35,967 nucleotides of DNA from Burkholderiales bacterium (GCA_030833315.1 JAURHM010000035.1:1-35967), one strand, 5' to 3'; positions 23,886 to 32,194 are shown, numbered from the stretch's first letter. Notes: a model not told the origin generated them from the letters alone. Numbers and translations are program-made.

Positions 23886-25022
23886 ATGCTGGCAACGCGC
23901 ATCAGACAAAAAGACGGTCTGTTTTACTTCGCGAGCTATCCGGCCAAGGAAGTGCTGGAACGGGTTCGCTTCATCAGCCGCTTTTATGGCGAAGGTGAGG
24001 AAATCACGCCGCAAAGCCTGCCCCAGCAGGACGAGATTGCCCAGTTTATTTCCCGCATCGAGCGCACCGACGAGGCCTTCCAGCGCCAGATGTCCAAGGC
24101 CAAGGTCCGCCAGTTGCGTAACTTCTATGAAATGGCGGTCAGCCAGCCGCCGATTCCCGGCACCGTGTTGCTTTTTACCTCGGATGAACTGCGCTTCCAG
24201 TCGCTGCCGGGCCAGGATACGGTCGGTCATCTGTCGGAGCCGGCCTCGAAATACCTGATCATCGATGGCCAGCACCGCCTCGCGGCGCTGAAGTTTTATC
24301 TGATGGAGCACCCGGCAGAAGCGGCGTCGATCAACGTTCCCTGCGTTATTTTCGACGGCCGCAGCGAAGACTTTGCCGCCGAGATGTTCGTGATCATCAA
24401 TTCGACGCCGACACGCATCAACAAAAGCCATCTGGTTGATCTGTACGAGCGCGTGTCCTGGGCCGACCCCGATAAACGGTTTGCCGCGCGTATGGTCGAG
24501 GACCTGTATTCGGAAGACGACAGCCCGCTGCAATACCGCATCAACCGCCTCGGCGGCCGCAGCCAGAAGGATAAGTGGATCCTGCAGGCAGAACTCTTCA
24601 ACGAACTGCACCGCTGGATCAGTGCCGACTGGCGCAAGATCAGCCGTACCAGCAATCTGTATCGTGAAAGCGAGCGCTTTTACGAAATCATCCGCGACTT
24701 TCTCAAGGCCGCACATAAGGTCTGGGGAGATGCCTGGGGCCATGACAGCTACCAGATTACCCGGCCGGTGACGCTGAAGGCGATGATCCGGGTCTGTGCC
24801 GATCTCGCACGGACGGATGCCGAACCCGCGCAGGGCCGTATCAAACGCTGGGAAGAGCGGTTGTCAGCCTGGGCCGAGCATCGCGCCCAGTTCAAGGGCG
24901 ACGGCTTCTATGAGCGTTTCCCGGCCAAGGGGCAGACCGAGCGGGTGAGTCGCATCCATCGCGATCTCGCACGCTGGGCGGGCATCGAAATCAAAACCAA
25001 GGCGCGCGCGGCCAAAGCCTGA
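23886..25022 (+). CDS. DGQHR-domain protein (DndB-like)
   Basis: 378 residues. The defining motif is LIIDGQHRLAAL (DGQHR at 127-131), in a ParB/sulfiredoxin-like fold. It is followed by VPCVIFDGRSEDFAAEMFVIINSTPTRINKSHL, where the INSTPTRINK block is typical of DGQHR proteins. The helical C-terminal part is charged and unrecognised. DndB proteins of this type regulate DNA phosphorothioation clusters, and other DGQHR proteins lie in defence islands. Here no dnd, restriction or transposase gene is adjacent: neighbours are housekeeping. A function in defence is therefore not supported by context. Its own AT-rich promoter region and closing terminator make it a single-gene unit. Confidence 0.8.
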   Translation: MLATRIRQKDGLFYFASYPAKEVLERVRFISRFYGEGEEITPQSLPQQDEIAQFISRIERTDEAFQRQMSKAKVRQLRNFYEMAVSQPPIPGTVLLFTSDELRFQSLPGQDTVGHLSEPASKYLIIDGQHRLAALKFYLMEHPAEAASINVPCVIFDGRSEDFAAEMFVIINSTPTRINKSHLVDLYERVSWADPDKRFAARMVEDLYSEDDSPLQYRINRLGGRSQKDKWILQAELFNELHRWISADWRKISRTSNLYRESERFYEIIRDFLKAAHKVWGDAWGHDSYQITRPVTLKAMIRVCADLARTDAEPAQGRIKRWEERLSAWAEHRAQFKGDGFYERFPAKGQTERVSRIHRDLARWAGIEIKTKARAAKA

Positions 25023-25035
25023 GTTGATCTGGTTC

Positions 25036-25072
25036 AAAACAAAAGCGGCGCTTGATGCGCCGCTTTTGTTTT
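25036..25072. terminator. Strong bidirectional Rho-independent terminator
   Basis: A perfect 16-bp stem, AAAACAAAAGCGGCGC against GCGCCGCTTTTGTTTT, encloses a TTGAT loop, with T residues continuing on the right. It ends the rightward DGQHR transcript and, reading left, the RidA transcript. Confidence 0.93.
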
Positions 25073-25119
25073 TTGAGCCTGGGTTTTCAGGACCAGGCGA
25101 TGCCGGATCCACCGCGCTC

Positions 25120-25470
25120 TTATTTCGCCGCCTGCACCATGATTTCCACCAGCGTGTCCGGCGTACCGAGGCGGGCCTCGACGCAGGCGCGCGCCGGAAC
25201 ATTGTTCGCATCGACCCAGGCAATCCAGGCTTCATCCATCTTGGCCTTGTCGCGCATGTCGGTGATCCAGATCGTCGCCGTCAGCAGTTTTGACTTGTCG
25301 GTGCCGGCGGTTTTCAGCAGTGCATCGATCTTGGCGAGGATTTCGACGGTCTGTTCGCGCATGCCCTTGCTGCGGTCATCAGCGGTGAGGCCGGCGAGAT
25401 AGACGGTATTGCCGTGGATGACTGCGCGCGACAGGCGTGAGTCGCTGTTGAAACGCTGGATATCGATCAT
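25120..25470 (-). CDS. RidA (YjgF/YER057c/UK114) family protein
   Basis: 116 residues from the ATG with GGAG eight bases upstream; an upstream in-frame ATG at 25509 adds 13 unlikely residues. Family features: SRAVIHGNTVYLAGLTADD near the start, EQTVEILAKIDALLKTAGTDKSKLLTATIWITDMRD in the middle, and PARACVEARLGTPDTLVEIMVQA at the end. R in PARACVEA and E in VEIMV are the two residues that form the imine/enamine site in active RidA proteins. Such trimers hydrolyse reactive 2-aminoacrylate and related imines in the cytosol. The opening is shorter than in housekeeping RidA, and it may belong to a Rid subgroup with another substrate. Confidence 0.88.
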   Translation of the reverse strand: MIDIQRFNSDSRLSRAVIHGNTVYLAGLTADDRSKGMREQTVEILAKIDALLKTAGTDKSKLLTATIWITDMRDKAKMDEAWIAWVDANNVPARACVEARLGTPDTLVEIMVQAAK

Positions 25471-25528
25471 GGGTATGCTCCGCGGTGGTTTTGCCGCCGG
25501 GGAGTTCATCCTCGACGGCGGGGTTGGA

Positions 25529-25846
25529 TCAGATATGTCCGGAGGTCAGCCAGCGGCCTAAGAAAAAGATGCCGATGGCTATGAACGCAAACATCACAAA
25601 ATCCGGGATTCTGCTTTTGCTGTTGTTGCCGATCTGTGCTGAATGCAGTGCCTTGAAGATGAGGAAGCCGGCAATCAGCAGGGTCAGTGTCATGAAGGGG
25701 GCCTCGTAATGCGACTCCCACAGTGCACCGAGACCCTGCGACAGCCAGCCGTTCTCGCGGAACAGGTGATAAGCGACACCGCCGATGCCCATCAGGATCA
25801 GGCCACCGATCAGGAGGGTTCCCAGTAAATTAAAAAGGGATCTCAT
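25529..25846 (-). CDS. Small three-helix membrane protein, unknown
   Basis: 105 residues with hydrophobic spans at about 6-27 (NLLGTLLIGGLILMGIGGVAYHL), 52-68 (MTLTLLIAGFLIFKALHS) and 82-100 (FVMFAFIAIGIFFLGRWL). Polar segments between them are short. No motif or family is recognised. It lies 58 bases upstream of the RidA ATG on the same strand, so the two may share a transcript. It is divergent from tsaB, with an AT-rich 130-bp gap between. Confidence 0.65.
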   Translation of the reverse strand: MRSLFNLLGTLLIGGLILMGIGGVAYHLFRENGWLSQGLGALWESHYEAPFMTLTLLIAGFLIFKALHSAQIGNNSKSRIPDFVMFAFIAIGIFFLGRWLTSGHI

Positions 25847-25976
25847 GAATTGTAAGTAACGCCTTGATTATTTTCATTGATTTTTCTGCTCTTGGAACAG
25901 TATAACGCAGCTGCTACAGACATGGCTGGGCTGCGGCGTAAGCTACAATCACTGCTCTCTGTGGCATCTGTTTCCG

Positions 25977-26648
25977 ATGAATATCCTCGCCTTTGATACT
26001 TCCACTGATTATTGCAGCGCTGCATTGTGGCGGGATGGCGCCTGCGTTGAGCGGGCGGTTGCTGCCGGTCAGTCGCATTCCTCGCTGCTGATGCAGATGG
26101 TTGATGAGGTGCTGTCCGAGTCGGCGTTGACGCTGCACGATCTGGACGGGCTGGCTTATGGCGAAGGCCCGGGGTCGTTTACCGGACTGCGCATTGCCTG
26201 CGCGGTGGCACAGGGTCTTGCGTTTTCCACGGACCTGCCGGTTGCAGGCATCGGCACGCTGCAGGCCATGGCTGCAGCCAGTGAAGCGTCGCGCGTGATC
26301 TGCTGTCTGGATGCGCGGATGCAGGAGGTTTATCACGCCGCTTATGAGCTGCAGGATGGTCAGTGGCGGGAAATTTCGGCGCCGCGCGTCTGCGCGCCGG
26401 CGGCGGTGCCTTTACCCGAGGGTGCAGGCTGGACCGGGTGCGGCAGCGGCTTTGCCGTATATGGCGATGTATTGAAGCAACAACTGGGGCCGGGATTGGC
26501 CGCGTTGCGGCCGGCTGTCTATCCGCATGCCCGCGATATCGCACGCTTTGCCGCGCCGGTGTTTGCTGCCGGACGCGGACTGCCGGCGGAGCAGGCTGCG
26601 CCGGTTTATGTCCGCGACAAGGTTGCCTTGAAAACCGCGGAACGATGA
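25977..26648 (+). CDS. tsaB: tRNA threonylcarbamoyladenosine biosynthesis protein TsaB
   Basis: 223 residues. The ASKHA fold starts MNILAFDTSTDYCSAALW. The family blocks are HSSLLMQMVDEVL (TsaB keeps HS but lacks the HxxxH metal pair of TsaD), GLAYGEGPGSFTGLRIACAVAQGLAF, which is the strongest TsaB signature, and VICCLDARMQEVYHAAYE. TsaB supports TsaD and TsaE in adding the t6A modification at A37 of ANN-decoding tRNAs. The stop overlaps the rimI start (ATGA), a conserved pairing in Proteobacteria. TACAAT at 25944-25949 is a possible -10. Confidence 0.95.
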   Translation: MNILAFDTSTDYCSAALWRDGACVERAVAAGQSHSSLLMQMVDEVLSESALTLHDLDGLAYGEGPGSFTGLRIACAVAQGLAFSTDLPVAGIGTLQAMAAASEASRVICCLDARMQEVYHAAYELQDGQWREISAPRVCAPAAVPLPEGAGWTGCGSGFAVYGDVLKQQLGPGLAALRPAVYPHARDIARFAAPVFAAGRGLPAEQAAPVYVRDKVALKTAER

Positions 26649-27109
26649 GTGCGCAACTGGATGCGCAGCCCCGGCTGCGCTTGATGACCGCCGGCGATCT
26701 CGATACCGTCGAGTCCATCGAGCGCTCGGTGTATCCCCATCCGTGGACGCGCGGCAATTTCGCCGATTCGCTGGCTTCGGGTTATCACTGCTGGGTGATG
26801 GAGCGCGACGGACGCCTGATCGGTTATGCGGTGACCATGGTGGCTGCTGGTGAGGCGCATCTGCTGAACCTGAGCATTGCTGCCGATCAGCAGCGGCGCG
26901 GATTGGGCAGCGAACTGCTGCAGTTCGTGCTGCAACTGGCACGTGATTGCACGGCCGTCACCATCTATCTTGAGGTCCGTGCCTCGAATCAGGCAGGGCG
27001 TGCCTTGTACGCGCATCACGGCTTTGCCGAAATCGGCATCCGCAAGGGTTACTATCCGGCTCATGGTGGCCGTGAGGATGCGGTGACGATGGAGAAAAAA
27101 CTGGCATGA
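26645..27109 (+). CDS. rimI: Ribosomal protein S18 alanine N-acetyltransferase RimI
   Basis: 154 residues forming a GNAT fold: RLRLMTAGDLDTVESIERSVYPHPWT at the start, HLLNLSIAADQQRRGLGSELLQFV with the acetyl-CoA pyrophosphate loop QQRRGLG, and YLEVRASNQAGRALYAHHGFAEIGIRKGYYP, which is the RimI-specific C-terminal block including the catalytic Glu and Tyr. It acetylates the N-terminal Ala of ribosomal protein S18. It overlaps tsaB by four bases and is followed 10 bases later by the UDG gene, a common tsaB-rimI-UDG order in betaproteobacteria. Confidence 0.94.
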   Translation: MSAQLDAQPRLRLMTAGDLDTVESIERSVYPHPWTRGNFADSLASGYHCWVMERDGRLIGYAVTMVAAGEAHLLNLSIAADQQRRGLGSELLQFVLQLARDCTAVTIYLEVRASNQAGRALYAHHGFAEIGIRKGYYPAHGGREDAVTMEKKLA

Positions 27110-27119
27110 GCGACACGGT

Positions 27120-27878
27120 ATGAACGACAGTCAGCGACGCGAAGAGATGCTGCGCGAGATGGGTATCAGCCCGATCTGGCGGCTTCGCGCCGGACCTGGT
27201 GCCGCTGTTGATGAGCCGATGCCTGCCGCCCGTACGCTGATCGCGGAAGAGCCTTCGCCGCAAACGGCGCCGCTTGCGCCGCCGCCGGCTGAGGCTGGAG
27301 GCATGGACTGGACTGCACTGAAGGCCTGCGTTGCCGACTGCACAGCCTGCGGCCTGCACAAGGGCCGCAACAAAACGGTTTTCGGTGTAGGTGATGAACG
27401 CGCGAACTGGCTGTTTGTCGGCGAGGGCCCCGGTGCGGATGAAGATGCGCAGGGTGAACCTTTTGTCGGTCAGGCCGGCAAGCTGCTCGACAATATGCTG
27501 GCGGCCATCCATCTCAAGCGCGATACCAATGTCTATATCGCCAACATCGTCAAATGCCGGCCGCCCGGCAACCGCAATCCGCAAACGGATGAAGCCGCTG
27601 CCTGTGCGCCTTATCTGAAGCGGCAGATCGAACTGATCCGGCCGAAACTGATTGTGGCGCTGGGCAAGGTGGCTGCGGTGAATCTGCTGGGCCGCGACGC
27701 GAGCATTGCCAGTCTGCGCGGCAGTGTCCACGATTGCGGCGGCATTCCGTTGATCGTGACCTACCATCCAGCCTATCTGCTGCGCACGCTGCCCGACAAG
27801 GCGAAGGCCTGGGAAGATCTTTGTTTTGCCGTGAGCGCGATGCAGGGCTTGCAATCGGCGCAAGCTGCCGCCACCTGA
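27120..27878 (+). CDS. Family 4 (4Fe-4S) uracil-DNA glycosylase
   Basis: 252 residues. A Pro/Ala-rich N-terminal stretch (about 24-62) precedes the catalytic domain. The four cluster Cys are visible as C74, C77 (CTACGLH), C146 (KCRPPGNRNP) and C162 (ACAPYL). GEGPGADEDAQGEPFVGQAGKLLD (101-124) is the uracil-pocket motif, and TYHPAYLLR near the end is the DNA-inserting His motif. It removes uracil from DNA at the start of base-excision repair. It is sometimes annotated as an SPO1 DNA-polymerase-related protein. The start has a weak ribosome site; translation is probably coupled to rimI. Confidence 0.92.
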   Translation: MNDSQRREEMLREMGISPIWRLRAGPGAAVDEPMPAARTLIAEEPSPQTAPLAPPPAEAGGMDWTALKACVADCTACGLHKGRNKTVFGVGDERANWLFVGEGPGADEDAQGEPFVGQAGKLLDNMLAAIHLKRDTNVYIANIVKCRPPGNRNPQTDEAAACAPYLKRQIELIRPKLIVALGKVAAVNLLGRDASIASLRGSVHDCGGIPLIVTYHPAYLLRTLPDKAKAWEDLCFAVSAMQGLQSAQAAAT

Positions 27879-27912
27879 TTGCTATTCACACCTGTTTTTG
27901 AGGGGGCTGATG

Positions 27913-28563
27913 ATGAAAAAACTTAATATATTGATTTTATTGGTATTTTCATTGATTTCAGGCGGCTGCGGCTATAACGCCCTGCAAGCCACCGACGAAC
28001 AGATCAAGGCAAGCTGGGCGGAGGTCGTCAATCAGTATCAACGTCGCGCCGACCTGATCCCGAATCTGGTGGAGACCGTGAAAGGTTTTGCCGCCCAGGA
28101 AAAGGATGTGCTGCTTGGCGTGACCAACGCGCGATCCAAGGTGGGTTCGATACAGGCGACGCCGGAGCTGGTCAACGATCCGCAGGCCTTTGAAAAATTC
28201 GCCCAGGCGCAGGCCGGTCTGTCGTCCGCGCTGTCTCGCCTGCTGGTGGTTGCCGAAAATTATCCGCAGCTGAAATCGGATGCCAATTTTCGCGACCTGC
28301 AGGCGCAGCTCGAAGGGACTGAAAACCGCATCACTGTCGCGCGCAAGCGTTACATCGATGCCGTGCGCGAATACAACACCATCGTACGTTCCTTCCCGAG
28401 CAATCTCACGGCAATGGTTTTTGGCATGAAGGAAAAAGCGCAGTTCAGCGTCGAAAACGAGAAGGAAATCAGCAAGGCGCCGAAAGTCGATTTCGGAAAG
28501 CCGGCAGCGCCTGCGGTGCCGTCCAGCCCTGCCAACGAATACGTGGTGCCCGCCGCCAAATAA
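27913..28563 (+). CDS. LemA family protein
   Basis: 216 residues from the second of two adjacent ATGs, six bases after GAGGGGG; the first ATG or the TTG at 27898 would sit too close to or inside that site. The N-terminus is one hydrophobic helix ending LISGGCGYN, which could be a lipobox, although family members are often plain membrane-anchored. The LemA signature is complete: AEVVNQYQRRADLIPNLVETVKGFAAQEKDVL, ARSKV, LQAQLEGTENRITVARKRYIDAVREYN and FPSNLTAMVFGMKEKAQF. The body is a four-helix bundle facing the periplasm. LemA genes often precede TPM-domain genes, as here. Confidence 0.93.
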   Translation: MKKLNILILLVFSLISGGCGYNALQATDEQIKASWAEVVNQYQRRADLIPNLVETVKGFAAQEKDVLLGVTNARSKVGSIQATPELVNDPQAFEKFAQAQAGLSSALSRLLVVAENYPQLKSDANFRDLQAQLEGTENRITVARKRYIDAVREYNTIVRSFPSNLTAMVFGMKEKAQFSVENEKEISKAPKVDFGKPAAPAVPSSPANEYVVPAAK

Positions 28564-28566
28564 TCC

Positions 28567-29436
28567 ATGCGTCAGTTGATGCATTGGCGCGCATGGCTGG
28601 CGGCTGCGCTGCTGGGCTTTGCCCTGCAGGCAGCCGCAGCCGTGGATATCCCGCTGCTCAAAGCGCGGGTCACCGACAGCACCGGCACGCTGTCCGCGCA
28701 GAACATCGCGCGGCTGGAGCAGAAACTGGCCGCCTTCGATCAGGAAAAAGGCGTGCAGGTGGCCGTGCTGATGGTGCCGTCCGTACAGCCGGAATCCATC
28801 GAGGAATACGCCGTGCGTGTGTTCGAAAAATGGAAGCTCGGCCGCAAGCGCGTGGACGACGGCGTGTTGCTGGTCATCGCCAAGGATGACCGCAAGCTGC
28901 GCATTGAGGTCGGTTACGGCCTGGAAGGTGCAATCAACGATGCGACCGCCAAACGCATCATCAGCGACGATATCGTGCCGCATTTCAAGCATGGCGATTT
29001 CGCTGCCGGCGTTGATGCCGGTGTGTCGCGCATTCTTCGCGTGGCAGGAGGCGAGCCGCTACCGCCGCCGGCGTCGCAGGGACCGGGCCCTTCATCACCG
29101 TTGCCCTTTGATCCGATGCTGCTGTTTGCCACCTTCATTTTTGCCAACCCGCTGGCGCGGATGTTGCGGCCTTTGACCGGTCGTGTTCCCGCTGCGGGTC
29201 TGATCGGTCTCGCCGTCGGCGTCGGCGCCGGACTGGTTTTTGCCAGTCTGCTGGCAGGAATTGCGGCAGGCGTAATCATTTTTGTCATTGCACTGCTGGA
29301 GGGCTCCAGCGGCGGTTCATGGGGCGGCGGTGGCGGGTCGTGGTCTTCCGATAGTGGAGGCAGCTTTTGCGGTGGCGGGGGATTCAGTGGTGGCGGCGGC
29401 AGTTCCGGTGGTGGCGGCGCTTCGGGAAGCTGGTGA
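28567..29436 (+). CDS. TPM-domain membrane protein (YgcG family)
   Basis: 289 residues. A signal peptide (MRQLMHWRAWLAAALLGFAL) is followed by a TPM domain at about 28-160: VTDSTGTLSAQNIARLEQKL, VQVAVLMVPSV, VFEKWKLGRKRVDDGVLLVIAKDDRKLRIEVGYGLEGA, the most conserved part with the acidic metal-binding residues. A Pro-rich linker and one or two membrane helices (about 200-245) precede a tail of Gly/Ser repeats (GGGGSWSSDSGG, GGGGFSGGGG). The domain sits in the periplasm. It starts three bases after lemA. In the family the domain has been linked to envelope or photosystem maintenance; its biochemical role here is unknown. Confidence 0.9.
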   Translation: MRQLMHWRAWLAAALLGFALQAAAAVDIPLLKARVTDSTGTLSAQNIARLEQKLAAFDQEKGVQVAVLMVPSVQPESIEEYAVRVFEKWKLGRKRVDDGVLLVIAKDDRKLRIEVGYGLEGAINDATAKRIISDDIVPHFKHGDFAAGVDAGVSRILRVAGGEPLPPPASQGPGPSSPLPFDPMLLFATFIFANPLARMLRPLTGRVPAAGLIGLAVGVGAGLVFASLLAGIAAGVIIFVIALLEGSSGGSWGGGGGSWSSDSGGSFCGGGGFSGGGGSSGGGGASGSW

Positions 29437-29451
29437 TATGGGTATGGCGAC

Positions 29452-29949
29452 ATGAACCTCAAACGATTTGTCAGGCATGTTCTGCTGCCGCCCTGGGTGG
29501 CGCGGCGGACTTTTTCGCCGCCGGTAATGCGCCGGGTTGAAGACGCCGTGAAGAGCAGTGAGCGGTCCCATCGCGGCGAGCTGCGGGTTGCCGTGGAGGC
29601 CTGTCTGGAACTGGAGCAATTGTGGCGCAAGCTGAGTCCGCGGGCCCGTGCCGAGGAGGTGTTCTCGCAACTGCGGGTCTGGGATACCGCGGAGAACAGC
29701 GGCGTGCTGCTTTACATCAACTGGGCCGACCGCAATATCGAGATCGTCGCCGACCGCGGCATCAGCGCACGGGTTACGCAGGATGAATGGGAGGCGATCT
29801 GCCGGGTGATCGAGCGGTCCTTCCGCACCGGGCAGTTCGAAACCGGATTGCTGCAAGGCATCGCACAGATTACAAATCTGCTCACCACGCATTTCCCGGC
29901 TGCATCCGACAATGTCGATGAACTCTCCAATAAGCCGGTCGTGCTTTGA
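29452..29949 (+). CDS. TPM-domain protein without signal or anchor
   Basis: 165 residues. TPM features are RVEDAVKSSERSHRGELRVAVEACLE, ARAEEVFSQLRVWDTAENSGVLLYINWADRNIEIVADRGI and FETGLLQGIAQITNLLTTHFP. No signal peptide or clear membrane helix is present, so it is likely cytosolic or peripheral; the first 20 residues are basic and somewhat hydrophobic (FVRHVLLPPWVARRTF). Two consecutive TPM genes after lemA, the first exported and the second not, is a recurring arrangement in betaproteobacteria. It follows the previous gene by 15 bases. Confidence 0.88.
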   Translation: MNLKRFVRHVLLPPWVARRTFSPPVMRRVEDAVKSSERSHRGELRVAVEACLELEQLWRKLSPRARAEEVFSQLRVWDTAENSGVLLYINWADRNIEIVADRGISARVTQDEWEAICRVIERSFRTGQFETGLLQGIAQITNLLTTHFPAASDNVDELSNKPVVL

Positions 29950-29960
29950 GCTTCGGATGG

Positions 29961-29996
29961 GCAAGCGGGGTGCACTGATTTAGTGCCCTGTCTTGC
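29961..29996. other. Imperfect hairpin after the second TPM gene
   Basis: Nested arms GCAAG...CTTGC, GGG...CCT and GCACT...AGTGC close on a GATTT loop. It lacks a T-run, so it is at best a weak or factor-assisted terminator for the lemA operon, or a leader structure for the tctA transcript. Confidence 0.35.
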
Positions 29997-30123
29997 TGCA
30001 GCACTGAAGCAGCCGCCCCGGTGGTGGCCGCTGGACGACGGATTGCGGTAAAGTGTCGCCTCTGTTGCCGAAAGACTGCGAACATAATGCGGCACGGTAC
30101 CAGCATCCACCGGAGGAGCGATT

Positions 30124-30183
30124 TTGGTTCATTGCGGCTGTTCCATACGCAAGGCACGTGAACTCAATGGGGTGCGTGCATGA
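30124..30183 (+). CDS. Possible 19-codon leader peptide coupled to tctA
   Basis: A perfect Shine-Dalgarno, GGAGGAG (30112-30118), lies five bases before TTG. The frame reads MVHCGCSIRKARELNGVRA and its TGA overlaps the tctA ATG (ATGA). tctA itself has only a GGGG about seven bases upstream. The arrangement fits a translated leader that delivers ribosomes to tctA by stop-start coupling. The TTG start and small size make it uncertain; no homologue is known to me. Confidence 0.4.
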   Translation: MVHCGCSIRKARELNGVRA

Positions 30184-31682
30184 TTGATGCCATTTCCGCA
30201 GGTCTGTTTGCATTGCTGACACCGCAGGCTTTGCTGTTCCTGTCGCTGGGCGTGGTATACGGTCTGGTCATCGGCATTTTGCCTGGCCTCGGCGGTGTGG
30301 TGGCGATGGCGCTGTTGCTGCCATTTACCTATGGTTTTGAAACCGCAGCGACGCTGGCCCTGCTGCTCGGTGCGCACATTGCAACGATCTGGGGCGACTC
30401 GGTCACCAGCATCCTGTTCAGCGTACCCGGTTCGGCAAAGGGACTGTCGCTGTGTTTCGACGGATATCCGATGACCAAGCAGGGCAAAGCCAAACGCGCG
30501 CTCGCGGCGTCGGCGACCGGCGCTTTGCTCGGCGGCATCATCGGCGCGGTGTTTCTTGCCCTGTGCATACCGCTGATCCGTCCGGTGATCCTGGCTCTGG
30601 GTCCCAGTGAATATCTGATGATGGCCTTTTGGGGGCTGACGGTGATTGCGACCTTCAGCGAAGGGTCGTTGATGAAAGGCATGACCGCCAGCGTGCTCGG
30701 CGTGCTGGTGGCTTTCATCGGCACCGATGTGGTCACGGCAACCCCGCGTTTTACCTTCGGCAATGAATTTCTGCTCGACGGCATTTCTTTTCCGGTGGCG
30801 ATGATCGGACTTTTCGCGGTTTCCGAAATGATGAAAATGTCGATACGCGGCACGCCCATCATCGACCGTTCGCTGGTTACCGAAGACAGTACGGTGTGGC
30901 AGGGCGTCTGCGATGCCTGCCGCCACTGGTGGCTTGTGGTGCGCTCCAGCCTGCTGGGATTGTGGATCGGCGTGTTGCCCGGCGTCGGCGCCAGTGTTGC
31001 GGGGCTTGCGGCCTATGCGCAGGCCGTGCAGACCTCGAAAACGCCCGAGCGTTTCGGCAAAGGTGCGGTGGAAGGGGTGATCGCGCCGGATGCGACGATG
31101 GGTGCCAATGAAGGCGGCGGTCTGATGCCGACGCTGGCCTTCGGTATTCCCGGCGGCGAGAGCATGGCGATCCTGCTGGTGGCTTTCATCGGTCTCGGCA
31201 TCGTGCCGGGTCCGGACATGCTGACCAAAAACCTCGATGTCGTGTTCAGCATGGTGTGGATCATCGTATTCGCCAACATCGCCGTCACCATCATCGGCCT
31301 CGGCATTACGCCCTGGCTGGCGCGGCTGCCCTCGCTGCAGGCCAATCTGATGGTGCCGATGGTGCTGTCGGTGTGTTTTGTCGGCGCTTACGCGACGCGC
31401 GGACGCATCGAAGATGTGGTGGTTGCCGCGGTATTCGGCGTGGTCGGCTATCTGATGGACAAGTACCGATATTCGCGGGCGAATTTTGTCATCGGCATGG
31501 TGCTGGCGGTGATGATCGAACGCAATCTGCACATCTCGATCAATCTCTACGGTGCCGATTTCCTGCTCGACCGGCCGATTGCGCTGGCGATGCTGATTTT
31601 TGTCGTTGTCACTGCGGCGCTGCCGTTCTGGCGCGAACACCGCCGCAAGCGCGCGGCCCTTCAGGCCGGAGGTGCGGCATGA
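30180..31682 (+). CDS. tctA: Tripartite tricarboxylate transporter large permease TctA
   Basis: 500 residues, about 12 membrane helices. TctA signatures: VVYGLVIGILPGLGGVVAMALLLPFTYGF near the start, GDSVTSILFSVPGSAKGLSLCFDGYPMTKQGKA, ATPRFTFGN, VLPGVGASVAGLAAYAQAVQTSK, the second conserved glycine-rich repeat, and NEGGGLMPTLAFGIPGGESMAILL. It forms the main channel of a secondary transporter that takes substrate from a periplasmic binding protein, using an ion gradient. It overlaps tctB by four bases. The order A-B-binding protein differs from the classical tctCBA. Substrate unknown, probably a carboxylate. Confidence 0.94.
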   Translation: MIDAISAGLFALLTPQALLFLSLGVVYGLVIGILPGLGGVVAMALLLPFTYGFETAATLALLLGAHIATIWGDSVTSILFSVPGSAKGLSLCFDGYPMTKQGKAKRALAASATGALLGGIIGAVFLALCIPLIRPVILALGPSEYLMMAFWGLTVIATFSEGSLMKGMTASVLGVLVAFIGTDVVTATPRFTFGNEFLLDGISFPVAMIGLFAVSEMMKMSIRGTPIIDRSLVTEDSTVWQGVCDACRHWWLVVRSSLLGLWIGVLPGVGASVAGLAAYAQAVQTSKTPERFGKGAVEGVIAPDATMGANEGGGLMPTLAFGIPGGESMAILLVAFIGLGIVPGPDMLTKNLDVVFSMVWIIVFANIAVTIIGLGITPWLARLPSLQANLMVPMVLSVCFVGAYATRGRIEDVVVAAVFGVVGYLMDKYRYSRANFVIGMVLAVMIERNLHISINLYGADFLLDRPIALAMLIFVVVTAALPFWREHRRKRAALQAGGAA

Positions 31683-32194
31683 GCCGGCATGCCCAGGAAA
31701 ACCTGATTTCGGTTATTTTGATCGGATTGTTCGCGATGGTGCTTTATCTGTGCCAGGACTTCGGCCCGCGGGCGCGGCTGATTCCTTTGCCGCTGGCGGC
31801 TTTCGGTATCGCGCTGACCGTGGCGCAGCTGGTCTGGCATAACCTTGGTCGGGATGATGCGGCGCCGATTGAAATGATCAGCGTTGATACCAGCGCCGTG
31901 ACGGCGAATGCCGAGGGTAAGCCTCGCACCGAACGTACCGAAGAACAGCTGGGGAAGTGGGGCGAGAACGGCGCCTATCTGATTGTCGCGCTGCTGGTGG
32001 CGATGGTCTTTACGGTGGGCATATTCCCGACGGTGTTCATTTTCACCGGTGGTTATCTGATCCTCACCCGCTACTGCACGGTGCTGCGCGGCCTGACGTA
32101 TTCCGCGGCGCTGACGGCTTCGGTTTATCTGCTATTTGTGGTAGCTCTGGAAATGCAGCCCTATCACGGCTTGCTGGCCGGATTTTTGTCCTGA
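31679..32194 (+). CDS. tctB: Tripartite tricarboxylate transporter small permease TctB
   Basis: 171 residues with four hydrophobic helices: LISVILIGLFAMVLYL, LIPLPLAAFGIALTVAQLVW, AYLIVALLVAMVFTVGIFPTVFIFTGGYLI and AALTASVYLLFVVALEM. A hydrophilic loop rich in Glu, Thr and Arg (about 55-95) lies between TM2 and TM3, as usual in TctB. Sequence conservation in this family is low, so the call leans on size, topology and position directly after tctA, whose stop overlaps its start (ATGA). Confidence 0.85.
   Translation: MSRHAQENLISVILIGLFAMVLYLCQDFGPRARLIPLPLAAFGIALTVAQLVWHNLGRDDAAPIEMISVDTSAVTANAEGKPRTERTEEQLGKWGENGAYLIVALLVAMVFTVGIFPTVFIFTGGYLILTRYCTVLRGLTYSAALTASVYLLFVVALEMQPYHGLLAGFLS

Noticed and set aside
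30129-31640. Minus-strand open frame of 503 codons opposite tctA
   Set aside because: It is a GC-rich shadow frame: its product is His/Gln/Arg-rich without family motifs, while the plus strand encodes an unmistakable TctA.
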